Assembly: GCA_965112735.1 (NCBI GenBank)
Contig: OZ218956.1
Coordinates: forward strand, 682,001 to 746,000
Length of the DNA stretch: 64,000 nt
DNA from: Phaeosaccion multiseriatum
Taxonomy: Eukaryota > Ochrophyta, other classes
Direction: 5' to 3'
In this document: positions 11,739 through 21,990 of the stretch, piece after piece
Layout of the letters: every line of letters begins with the position of its first letter
Numbering within the stretch: the stretch's first letter is position 1
Made by a program: the position numbers and the translations under genes
Notes under the pieces: generated by a model
The model's database searches: none
Seen by the model: only the letters and a program-made list of their open reading frames with translations
What the model was told of the DNA's origin: nothing

Positions 11739-13984
11739 TCACTGCAGCAGTTGTGCAGACCCCAGATGAAAAGCCTCGGCACAGGGAAGAACGAGGGGGT
11801 CCTTGTCGCCCACTGTAATCTCGTAGACCTGGCCGTGTAGCTGGAAACGGACGTACAGCTGCGGTGGCTGCTCTCCTCCCTGCTGGACGTCATAAAAGCC
11901 GAGAAGTCCGGCCTTGCTGCCAGGCGCCAGGCGCAACCCCGCGCCCCGCACAAAGAACTGGAGGGGGATGGTCACGTCGATATTCTTGGCCCCCGCCGGC
12001 GTGCTGCTGGGCGACAGGTACCACTTTTGGCCGTAGTCCGTGGCGAGAGACGTCCCAAAGCGAGCCACAAGCACGACAAGCCCCCCCCGCTCCTTTTCCC
12101 TCCGCGCCTTGAGCTGCGCGGCACCCGCCATGAGCTGAACTTGGGCCGCTGCGTTCCCCCTGGCCAACTCCAAGAGCCTTGAGGGGGAGAGGTGAGTGTC
12201 CCCCCCTCGGTTGCTGCTGCCGCCGCCGCCGCCGCCGCTGCCGCTGCTGCTGCTGCTGCTGCTGCCGCTTTTCTCTTGTTGCTGCGCTTTGCGGAATCGC
12301 CGAGTGAGGAGATACACAGTATAGTCTGCTAGACACGCACAACCCATGCTGACGGCCACGGACAGCGGGGCCGTTGCGGTGTACAGCAGGATGGGGAGCT
12401 CGAAGTGGTAGGGCCCTCGGCTGAGGCGAAGGAGGACCGTCACGCCCTGGCGAGACAGCTTCACTCCGCAGCGAGACTGAGACTCACCCTCCTCATTGAG
12501 GGACCACAAGTGATTCACTTGCACGGATTGCGCCCCGTGCCCGACCCCGAGCTTCATCTCCATGTCCATCCTACTGCGCTTGCCCAACGTGTGCTGATAG
12601 CTGCCTTGTACACGAAAATCTGTCACGCAGACTTTGGCGCTCAGCGTCCCCCGCCCGCTCGCCACCACTTGCGAATGCGAGAGGGACAGTTTCGCCGCCC
12701 GCCTCCCTCTTGCAGGGTCGACTTCCATGGTGGCATGCAGCAGCCCCAGCACAGGGACAGAGGAGCATGTCGTGGATACCTGCGCAGTCGGTGTTCCATC
12801 CCTCCGCACCGCCAGCTGCGCAACGCCATTGATTCCGTCCGACAGAAGGCGGCCGGAGCTGATGCTCACTTTCTCGTCGTGCAGCAGATTTGCCTCTGCA
12901 GCCACCCACGAGCGCGGCTCCAGCTGGTGCTAGCGGGAGAGGGGGGGAGGAGTAGCAAGGAATCAGCAGCAGTAGCAGCAGAGCAAGGGGCAGAGCCAAT
13001 GGTAGGTACCTGTAGCCTGAGGGTGGCACCTCCCGAAGCCGGGCCGCCGGGTTTGGCGAGAACAAAGCCGCCGAGCCTCAGCGCGTCTGTATCGGATAGG
13101 TCCACCGTCATACCCTGCGCGATGAGAAGCGAAGTTACCTGAGGCAGGCAGCGCCGCACGAGTTGGGGACGAGGTGGGGAAGGAAAGGGGAGGGGGGCGG
13201 TTTCGTGTGGTGGTGGTCTTCTCCCATGACCAAAGGCTCTTTTTACCTGAGGGAGGTTGGGAGCGAGTCTACCGCCCTCGCTGTTGCTCCTGCTGCCATT
13301 GCACGTCACCGTCATCCCTCCGCTGAAAGGGTAGCGCGCTTGCAGGTCAGCCTGCCGCTCCTTTCGAAGCAGAGAGCGAAAGAGCTCCCTCACAGCAGCA
13401 GGCTTGTCTCTCGCAACGCAGATTTGCTTCCAGGAGGCTTCGTCTGCTTCGAGCACCTGGACGCCTTTAACTCCATGAATATCATAGGCGGCCCGCTTGG
13501 CCGGGTCAATGAGGACCCGGTACGAGCGATCCAAAAGGGAGAACTGTGTCTCTGCTTTTTCTCGAAGCTCCTCCAGTGCGATGCCCACGGAGTCTCCCCC
13601 CTCCCCACCTCCATGAAGCATCGCCTCTTGCTGGCCGTGGTGCTTGTCAGGGTGGATAGTGGAGGCGAGCTGCATGTAGGACGAGCGCAGCTCCTCGGGA
13701 GACGCCTCCCGGTCAACATTGAGAATGGAATCTGCAGGGCGGCAGGCCAATGGGGGGGGTAGCGGGAGGATGGAGGAGGGAGATCAAGTGAGCAGGAGGC
13801 AGAGCTGAAGAGGAGGAAGAGGAGGAGGAGGAGGAGGAGAAGGAGGAGGAGAAGGAGGAGGAGGAGGAGGAGGAGGAGGAGGAGGAGGAGGAGGAGGAGG
13901 AGGACAAGAAGAAGGAGGAGGAGCAGGAGGAGGGGGGAGGCACTTACAGAAATCTAGCGACGCCTCGGAAGGGGTGCCCGCCAT
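11739..13984 (-). CDS. DNAJC11: DnaJ homolog subfamily C member 11 (mitochondrial)
   Basis: Exons 13948-13984, 13247-13731, 13010-13138 and 11739-12923 give 611 residues. Junction one restores FYSILNVDREASPEELRSSY, matching [20 protein letters not shown] of human DNAJC11. The J domain has the HPD motif (IHPDKHH) and ends RAAYDIHGVKG. The C-terminal DUF3395 region has NIDVTIPLQFFV, GSKAGLLGFYD and LYVRFQLHGQVYEITV, again as in human DNAJC11 (IDVTVPLQCLV, SKAGLPGFYD). In animals the protein sits at the mitochondrial membranes with the MICOS/SAM bridging complex and supports cristae. A Ser/Gly homopolymer patch interrupts the region before DUF3395. Intron 1 (13732-13947) is largely a GGA repeat. 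Only 103 bp separate its stop from that of the convergent hydrolase gene. Confidence 0.93.
13805..13935. repeat. GGA trinucleotide tract in DNAJC11 intron 1
   Basis: Nearly pure (GGA)n with a few AGA/GCA interruptions. The transcript carries it as (UCC)n, a long pyrimidine run ending only a few bases downstream of the donor of exon 1. Confidence 0.95.
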
Positions 13985-14073
13985 GGCGATAGCCCCCCAA
14001 AGAAAGAAGATATGGTTTGTGATTTTGGTGGAGGACCAACAAGTAGAGATGGCACTTAATGATTTTCTTTCTC

Positions 14074-14108
<35 letters not shown>

Positions 14109-14109
14109 A

Positions 14110-14858
14110 ATGAAGCTACTGGTGCTCCCCCTCGCCTGCTGCCTTTGTGGCGATGCTTTTGTTTTCCCGCTCCGTACTTCTGTGATGAGCCGCCCCGAAC
14201 GCCCTGTCACTCATGGCAGAGAGCGAGGGCTTCAGGGGCAGGAGGAGCGGGCAGGGTCGGAGGAGGACATTAATCTGAAGGAAGCGTTGGCGAATGCAAG
14301 AGCTAATGTGGCCAGCAACACATCGCCGGGGGCAGGACTCTCCACAGCCGAGGAGCAAGCAGGCAAGCCATTCTTTCCTTCCGTCTCTCTTCCGGTCTAA
14401 TCAGTACAACCACTTCCACCACGGGAAGAGTCATTTTCAGATGATAGATGTACTTGTAGACTGTGCTGACGCCTAACGCTGTCCCCCTGAGTACTGTGTC
14501 CTCCCTCCTCACCCTGTTGCACCCCTCCCTATTTCACCGCACGTCTATCCCTGACACTCCTAACCCCCCCCCCCCCCTCCTTTCCGCACCTCGCCATCAC
14601 ACTGAACCACATCTCCTTCCGAAACGCTCCACGCACGGTCCCCTAGATGCTGCATACGCTGATTTAATCTTGACGGGACTTGACTTTGAGGAGAGAGATC
14701 TGAGCGAGGAAGAGTTGGAGGAGCTGGGCCGTGCGGGGGGCATGGAGGCTAGTAGTACCAACCGGAAGGCGAAAGGGTTCCTTGGGGATATCATGGACAT
14801 TGGAAAAGCGCTTGCTGGAGGCGCCCACATTGAGCGTAAGGAAGACGGCCGGATATAG
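14110..14858 (+). CDS. Small plastid-targeted protein of unknown function
   Basis: Two exons, 14110-14362 and 14647-14858, give 154 residues. The leader MKLLVLPLACCLCGDA|FVFP is a signal peptide with ASAFAP-type cleavage, so import into the plastid is likely. The mature part has a helical Ala/Asn/Glu stretch (INLKEALANARANVAS), then AYADLILTGLDFEERDLSEEELEELGR and a basic end. I recognise no domain. The intron is unusual: the donor is GC (CAAGCAG|gcaagc), the only way to join the two frames; no GT donor in the right phase is available. A CT repeat (about 14080-14104) lies directly before the ATG. The gene is divergent from DNAJC11 with only 125 bp between start codons. Confidence 0.75.
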
Positions 14859-15134
14859 TAAAAATCGCCTCCCGGCATGGGTAGCAGCAGACACCCGCCC
14901 CCGGCTGTCCGACGGTAGTGCATGACGCCGGCAGTACAGTAGCAAGTAGCAGGGTAGCAGGCTGGCTGGCGCGGGCAGTACTGATAGCACGAAGTAGCCG
15001 CGAGGGGGCGGACATGTTGACACTGAAGTGGCGCTGCTCTGCGTACGTACATTTGTTTGTTTTGTATAAACTAAAACATAAACCAAAATTGTAATGATTT
15101 CCTGACTAAACAACGCTACGATACTTTCCTCTCC

Positions 15135-15943
15135 TCAAGACTCAGCCCCGCCCATGGCCCCTTCAAACGTGAACCCAGAGTAGTTCTTTACCCTCGAGCC
15201 GCCGGCGCCCGCGCCCCCCCCGGACACGTTACCAGGCACACTCGGTGGCGGCGTTGAGCTCTCCCCACCAGAGAGCGGAGGTGATAACGTCTCTCCTCCA
15301 GCGGGCACGGCGGTGGTGTCTGGTGCCTTCTCCACTTTCGCACCACCTTCCGCCGCCGCCCCCCCCCGACGCTCTGATGTCTTCTCCGCTACGGGAGAGC
15401 CTTGCACTGTGGGGGAGGTGCTGTCGCTGCCGCCGCCGTCCGTGCCCCCCAAATTTGCGCTGACGGTGCCGACGGGCCGCTCGCCAACCTTGACCAAGTG
15501 CGGGGAGGCCGGCAGGGGCTGCACAGAGAGGCCGAAGCACGCAAATTCCCCGGCGTCCTTGAAAAAGGCTCGGAAGTACACCAGCGCCAGGAAGGAGCAG
15601 CCTCTACGATCCACCACACGCAGCACGTGCGAGCAGCCGCTGGTAGGGGTGGGCACCTTGAAGAGCGCCGACGCCAGAGAGTTGAAGAACAACTGGTGCA
15701 TGTGCGTGTGTGTCGGGCGGGCAGCGGCAGGGGCAACAGTAGAGGCGTAAGTTTACTTACAGTTAGTGTTAGGGTAGGGGTCTTTGTGTCAGCCTTCACG
15801 ACACGCCACTTACGTTGTGGTCCGAGTGGTGAATGACCGTGGCCCACACGTCTCTCTTGTTCTCCATGTACATCTCGTTGGCCTCACGACTTGACAGAAA
15901 AATATCCGAAAAGCGCTGTCACGCACGCACACACAGTGAGTGA

Positions 15944-15991
<48 letters not shown>

Positions 15992-17738
15992 AGGGGGAGG
16001 GGACGGAGGGTTACACATCCGTTCCTCTATAAATTCTTGCTCATATATCAGTAAGGACGGGCCACAATGGCGCCACCCCAGACACCCCCATCACATTGAC
16101 AAGCACACACACAAGCACACACCTTGTTGTGGCTGAACACATTCTCCCCCTTCACCACGATGCGGGTGGACACGGCAGCCACGCCCCCCGCACCTAATAC
16201 CGAAATAAACTCCGGCACCTCCGACACGGGCACATGGGCCATGGGCGGGCGGGGGGGCACGACAGTGCTCTCCGACGCGTACACGAGGGCGTAGAAGCGC
16301 TGGAAGGTGTCGGGCGTGTCGATCACGCGCTCGGGGGTGATGTCGAGGGCCTGTGGTTGGTTGGTTGGGGGCAGGAGTGGGCACAAATAAAAAAGGTCAG
16401 GGCTTGCTTGCCCCAGGCGCCGTAAACAACATCCGGCAGACAACGAGCCAACGGCCCACCCCACCCCCCACGCACCTGCGCCATTGTGAGTGCCTTCCTC
16501 AGCAGATTGGTGCTTCCCCTGTCCAGCGCCAGCAGCAGCCAGTGCCGAATGACTGCCTGGGCTTTAACGCGCGAGATCTCGTTCAGCTCATTGAGTCTCC
16601 AGAACGTGCCCAAAATGGTGTTCATCAGAGACACGGGCGGCACGAGCTCATTCACATCGTGCCAGGTGAGGGTACCGCCGTCGCCACTCGCTGCGTCTCG
16701 TTGGCCCCTGGCAGCAGCCGCGGCAGCAGCACCTGACACGGGGCGTCTGGGAGAGACTCCAGGGCTGCTTCTGCTAGCCCTGTTTGACTGTGCGTCGCTT
16801 GCTGCCCCTCCTTGGCCATCGCCCCACGTGCGCTCAGCAGAATTGACGTGAGTCGCCATGGGACTGGGGACGAAGCTGGGGTAAGGGTAGCCGGAGTGGG
16901 GTGGCCGGGCCTGCTGGTACGCCTCTCTCTCCCAGTTGGGTTGTCCTGCGTGGACACTCGGATGGGTCGAAGCACCTCGGGGGAAGCCTGGGTGGCTGCG
17001 GTGGTGAGGTGGGAAGCTCAACGGGGGCTGGGGCGGTTTCCCCCCCATTGGCCCTTCCACGAAGGGTCGAGGTCGCTTCAGGGGAAAAGGGGCAAGCTGC
17101 TCTTGGAGGTGGTGATACTCCACAAAATGGCCGTCCTCGCCCCCCTGGCTTGCCCCAATAGACCCCTTGCGCCGCCCCATGCCCCCCACACCCTTGCCGC
17201 CGCCGCCGCTGCTGCTGTCCCCCCCTACAAAACCACCATAGCCACCCATGCCCTGCGGTCCTTCGTCACTCCCCTCCCCAGGCCGTCGCCGGGAAAGAGG
17301 CCTCCCCCTGCCCCGGGTTTGGGCCACGCAGTTCAACTGAAGCCTGACACAGCGCTCGCAGGGTTCACCTTTGTCGCACCGTACCTTCGATTTGCGACAA
17401 TTAATGCACGTCTTCCCGCCCGAGTCGCGCTGCTCGCGCTCAGAACATCCAAAGGGTTGCGGAGAAAAGGCCGAACCACCCTCGTCGACGGAGAAGCCCT
17501 CCTTCTGCTGTTGCAGACTCTCTGAGGAGAGGGGCCCAGAGCTGTCTTCCTCCTCCGGGCCTGCGTCGTCCCCGGAACGGGGTGCTGTGCTCGCTCCCTG
17601 CTGCGCAGTCTTGCTCCTACTCTCTCCGCTGCTGTTACTGCCGCCGCTGCTGTATCCCCCTTCCTCAGCAACAGCCTTCGGGCCGTTAGGAGAAGGGCCT
17701 TCTAACATGGCTTGGTTCCCGGGCCCCCTCGGACGCAA
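15135..17738 (-). CDS. Zn(II)2Cys6 (Gal4-type) transcription factor
   Basis: Exons 16476-17738, 16123-16350, 15814-15915 and 15135-15692 give 716 residues (709-706 if a later in-frame ATG such as 17708 is used). About residues 110-140 form a binuclear zinc cluster CINCRKSKVRCDKGEPCERC...C with spacing C-x2-C-x6-C-x5-C-x2-C-x6-C, followed by a basic RGRGRPLSRRR stretch. The middle is disordered (Gly, Ser, Pro). The C-terminal half, from SLMNTILGTFWRLNELNEIS to VDRRGCSFLALVYFRAFFKDAGEFACFG, is conserved-looking and could be a PAS-like sensor region; that is inference. Gal4-type factors are typical of fungi but also occur in ochrophyte algae, where one in Nannochloropsis gaditana (called ZnCys) controls lipid and nitrogen metabolism. 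Whether this is that gene or a paralogue cannot be settled here. Confidence 0.9.
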
Positions 17739-18179
17739 AGACGCTACAGTTCCTAATCTTCAACGTAAGCACAAGACTTGAAAGCCGAACCCCCTCCGCA
17801 GTGTCTAATGAGAGGCTGGGAGATGGATACAGCGATACGTCTCTTCTGCTGCTTCCAAAGTGACCTTGCCTGAAATGTCAGAAAAAAAAATCCCCCAAAA
17901 AAACAAGGTCGTGACTCGACCAAAACCAAAAAGAGAAAAAAATAATTTGAAGCGGACGAGGTGATGAGGAGGGATGAAAAAGATGATGAGCCCGATCAGT
18001 TTTAGTTTTAAGCAAATGTATTGCAATGTATTGTAATGCATGGGATAAGTGAGGAGTAGACTTGGTTCTGTTGTCTCTTTCCGCCTCGCTGGCCCTACGA
18101 GGAGTGCAGGCCTAGTACAGGTGTGCTGCTACCCACTGGCTGGGCGGCACCACGCACGCGCCCACGGTCACTGGGAGGC

Positions 18180-18312
18180 TGCCTAGAGGCGGGCTATAGG
18201 CCGCCTAGGGCTGAAAAGTGAGCGGCCTAGAGCGGCCGGAGGCCGCCGGCCTAGGCATATTTCGGTCGAAGGCCGAGCGGCCTAGCGGCCTAGAGCCTAG
18301 GCCGCTAGGCGT
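18180..18312. repeat. CCTAGGC-rich palindromic repeat cluster
   Basis: Many overlapping short palindromes and near-palindromes built on GGCCTAG/CCTAGGC, with outer halves that roughly mirror each other. The same word family fills both arms of the large element at 59918-61746, so this looks like a member of the same dispersed repeat group. Confidence 0.7.
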
Positions 18313-18369
18313 GCACGGGGCCGATTCCAGGTTCTACACTACCCACGCTCCCATCTATCGGCGAAACCC

Positions 18370-18621
18370 TAGTAGTCGACCCCTGACGCGCTATCGCCCA
18401 CATTCGCGATAGCGCGCTATCGCCCCCCCACGCCCCCGATAGCGGAAGCGGATCGGCTGGCGCCGGCGACAGCGGATAGCACGCCCCAACAACCCCCCCC
18501 CCCCGCAAAGCCGGCTGGCGCCAGCGGATAGCGTGCCGGCTGGCGCCGGCGATAGCGGATAGCGCGCCGGCTGGCGGCGGCGATAGCGGATAGCGGATAG
18601 CGTGTCAGGGGTCGATAGTAG
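18370..18621. mobile_element. MITE-like element with 20-bp TIRs and 6-bp target duplication
   Basis: Positions 18376-18395 and 18596-18615 are inverted repeats starting TCGACCCCTGAC and ending CGCTATC, with one mismatch in 20. Both ends are flanked by TAGTAG (18370-18375 and 18616-18621), which reads as a 6-bp target-site duplication. The 240-bp interior has no coding capacity and consists of degenerate GATAGCGG and GGCTGGCGCCGGC units, partly as tandem copies of about 30 bp. This is the form of a non-autonomous DNA transposon. No transposase is present in the window. Confidence 0.8.
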
Positions 18622-18744
18622 CGCATCACAAAAGTCGAGAAAATTTACTATTTTACCTCTATAAATTGTCTAAAATATTGCTTTTTTTTTCGTACATAAT
18701 ACTTACTCGAACTTCGTCATTCGCTCGCTCGATGCTCTGGCCAG

Positions 18745-20335
18745 CTAGGTCGAGGGTGTGAACGAAGGGGAATAGGGAGAGAAGACGGAGGGCGCTGGGT
18801 GCTGTCTTCGCTGCGGTGGTGGCGCCGGATAGTCCTGGTGGGGCTGGTGCTGGTGTTGCTGGTGCTGGTGGTGATGGTGGTGGTGCTGCTGCTGGTGCTG
18901 GTGCTGTTGCTGGTGCTGTTGGTGGTGTTGTTGGTGGCTGTGGTGCAGACTCCTGATGGAGCCCGTTGATGCCGACGACGACAGGCCTCCCCCCATACCA
19001 CTGAGGGCGGCGGCGGCTCCGGCGGAGGTCAGGGACGGTTCCGCTGAGGAGTATGACGTGGGCTGGCCATGCCTATCCTGTCCCGGCTCGACCTGCTGCA
19101 TCCAGATGCGCGTTTTGTACAGCGCAAACAAGTCGCGCACCAGCTCTCGGAAGTCCACCCTCCCTCCCGCCTCGAAGAAGAAGGTGAGCTTGTGCCTGTC
19201 GTGCTGGAACTCAGCATCCATCACCGTCATGGGCAGGCCTCTCTGCGCCACCTTGATGCGGCACACCTCCAGCACCCGCTCCTCGTCTCGGAGCTTCTCC
19301 ATGAGCATCTGAATCTCGTCCTGCGTGGCGTGGCGGAGCACTCGCTCGCGCTCAAAGTGATACGGATTGTGTCCAGCTCCACAAGCCCCGATACTGGCGC
19401 CACCGCTGCTGCTGCCGTTGCTGGCGCTCATGCTGCTCATACCGGCCCCGCCCAGGGCGGACAGTCCGCTGCCCACACTCGCCGAGCGACGGTCCTCTCC
19501 GCCCACGTCCGCCTTGTCCTCGTGCGAGGCCATCGTGGGGTTGGCGGGGTACTTGGCCGCAATGATGCCTAGGTCCTCTCCCCGATCGGCCTCCACCTTG
19601 ACGTAGTCCCCCACCTTGAGGGTCCGAGGCGCCGCCTTGCCCAGTAGGAAGTTGCGTTTCCCCCTTTTAAATTGCACGGTGTAACCGAAGCCGTCGCCAG
19701 AGTACTCTGCAATATCAAACATGTGGTGCCCGTTCGTCTTCTCCATCATCATGTGCTCCCCCGCACCCGCCCCCGCCCCCATCCCCACCCCTCTCGCGCC
19801 GCTGTCTCTGCGCCGTCCACTCGGGTTCGACGCCCCTGCCCCGGCGCCCCTACTCATGCCAAACCCCTTCTGCGCAGCCGCCGCATAGGCAGGAATGTCC
19901 ATCGGTCCCATGTTAGCAGGGATGGCAACCATTCGCATCCCGTTCGCCGCCGCCGCCGCCGCCGCCGCCATGTTCTGATCGCGCAACAGAGCCTGCTGGT
20001 GGTGCTTGTCGTGGGCCCTCTGGCCCCCGTGTGGCGGCTGCGGATGGTGGTACGCGTGCTGCCATCGAGCCGCCCCTCCCCCTGCGGCAGCAGCAGAAGA
20101 GGGACAACCGCTATTACAGCCGCTGCAGGCGCCTCCATCCAGACACTCCGAGCGGTGGTGATCGTGCCGCTGCAGCACGAGCCCCCCTCCCCCCCTCCCC
20201 CGCACCCTCGAACTCCCGCCGCCGCCACTGCTGTGCAAGTGTGGGCTGAACTCCTCTCCACCAATCACACTCAGGCTCGGAACACTCTGGTGGCGAGGAA
20301 TTCCCATCGCATAATGGTGCGACTCCCTGCCACTG

Positions 20336-20381
<46 letters not shown>

Positions 20382-21568
20382 GGTGAGTCGGGGTGGGTAG
20401 CTTGTAGTGCCCATGTGAGTGGTGGAGGCTGTAAACATCGTCGTCTATCGGCATGCCCAGCACCTCCGAGTGGGGCGTCAGGCAAGCGACACTGGGGCTG
20501 CTAAAGGGGCTGGGGCTTTGCCGCGGACTACCGTTAGCGGAGTCGCCCACAGCCCCCACACTGCTGCGGCGCCCAAAGCTCCTGACCAGATCCGTGTCTG
20601 ATCGGTTGTACGTCAGGTTCCGCGTGCGCCCCCCCACAGGGCCAGCTCCTGACGGAGTAGCGCCACGCCGCCCACTCGATGCACTCGACGCAGGCCACTG
20701 CAAGGTCGACAGGACAAGGGAGAAGGTCAGTAGCGTGTTCAGTAGGGGCAGCATCGGGGGAGGGGGGGCGGGGGGGTGGACGGACCTGTGGTGGCTGCTG
20801 CTGCGGTTGCTGCGGCTGCTGCGGCGGGCTACTCTCCCACCGGTTCAGGGCTGCGGAAGACGTGGAGGTGGAAAAGCTCGGCAATGTCGCCGCCGAGTGA
20901 GACCCAGTGAGGGAGAAGGAAATCGTTGAGGATGAGGACGAGGCTGACGGCGGTCGCCCCGTTCCCAGCGGCAGCGCACTCGCATCCCCGACAGCCCCCA
21001 CTCCCCCACTCCCCACCCCGTGCTCCGAAGGCCAACTCTGGAAATTCCCCGTGCTCTGACTCCGAGGCAGGAAGTCCTCCGCCTTGTCCAAGCTCCCGAA
21101 GGAGCGATTCTGACGCATTGAGCTGCTGGCACCCCCCCCCCCGGTATTAAACAAGGGTCCGGTGGCTGCTGCGGATCCGCCCATGCCAATCTCCGTCATA
21201 CTCTCCACGGTAGTGTCGTCTGATCCCTCTCCTGCCGAGCTCTCGTCCCCCAGCACCCCCAATGCACACAACTCCGCCGTCGACCCACTCCTCGGCATGG
21301 CTTGCTGGGGACTGAATCTGGCCTTTCGTGGAGCATCAGACGGCTGCATATCCTCCCCGTCCATCCCTTGTCCGAGCTGACTTGAAGCCGAGAACTGGGT
21401 GGATGAGGCACTACCCTGCTGCCAAAGAGGACAAGAAAACAAAGGGGGGGGGGGGCAATTTTTTTAGGGGTGGAAGCGTGGCATACCCGCGTGGCCGATT
21501 CCTCTTACCTCTGGATTCGCTGCCCACCAGCTTTCCCCCCCCCCATAGCTGTCACCTGCGGGAGACAT
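18745..21568 (-). CDS. PSP1 C-terminal domain protein
   Basis: Exons 21509-21568, 20786-21418 and 18745-20697 give 881 residues. The recognised part is the PSP1 domain, in two pieces: FGYTVQFKRGKRNFLLG...LKVGDYVKVEADRGEDLGII, and after a Ser/Gly-rich insertion RHATQDEIQMLMEKLRDEER, LEVCRIKVAQRGLPMTVMDAEFQHDRHKLTFFFEAG and VDFRELVRDLFALYKTRIWM. The domain is shared with yeast PSP1 (a multicopy suppressor of DNA polymerase alpha mutants) and bacterial RicT/YaaT. Everything before it is low-complexity (Ser, Gly, Pro, a 15-17 residue polyGln and poly-Ala) and the tail is His/Gln-rich. Cytoplasmic RNA-related roles are suspected for the family, but function here is unknown. Start at 21568 gives MSPAGDSYGGG in phase with exon 2. 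Confidence 0.85.
20337..20381 (-). repeat. CAG/CTG tract encoding polyglutamine in PSP1 protein
   Basis: About fifteen uninterrupted CTG triplets on the plus strand encode polyGln in the minus-strand gene, followed by the His-containing QHSGRES segment. Confidence 0.95.
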
Positions 21569-21990
21569 GACCTTTGATCCCCCCTCGGCGCCGTGCATGG
21601 GCCTATTTGCCGCAGGCCGACCGCAAGATGACCGGGCGCTCGAAAATAAGAACCCCGACCAACGCAGTGAAGTTCTGCGACCAATCTCAGAAAAACGCGG
21701 ACAAGTCGACGAGCTTGCAGGCGAACAGCAGCGTGGATGGGGCGACTGAAGAGGGAGGGCGATGTTCTGTGTGGGCTGTTGTTCTATGACACTCTCGTGA
21801 CAGATCCCTTTCCTTTCTCGTGATGCGCCTGTGATAGTGCCTCACCCGATTTTCCCAGGGGGTTCATTGCCTTACTTTGTCCCGCACGATTGATCGGCGA
21901 GCGATCAAATTCAGAGGGAGAGGGGCCCAGTAGTATTAATAGAGCAGTATTAGGAGCAGCAGCGGCAGAAGGAACATTAGCAAGAGGAGG
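21569..21990. promoter_or_regulatory. Divergent promoter region PSP1 / UBA1
   Basis: This 422-bp region separates the start codons of two divergent genes and must hold both promoters. I see no repeat or clear TATA box. It includes a GATCGGCGAGCGATC imperfect palindrome near 21892-21907 that might be a binding site (inference). Confidence 0.5.

Larger units (their letters stand above)
17739..18744. other. Repeat-bearing intergenic region (Zn2Cys6 / PSP1)
   Basis: A 1-kb gene-free stretch. It starts with the presumed promoter of the Zn2Cys6 gene, includes an A/T-rich segment with two long A runs (about 17880-18060), then a CCTAGGC palindrome cluster, then a MITE-like element, and ends with the AT-rich 3' region of the PSP1 gene. 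It is the only place in the window where two neighbouring genes lie on the same strand. Confidence 0.8.
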
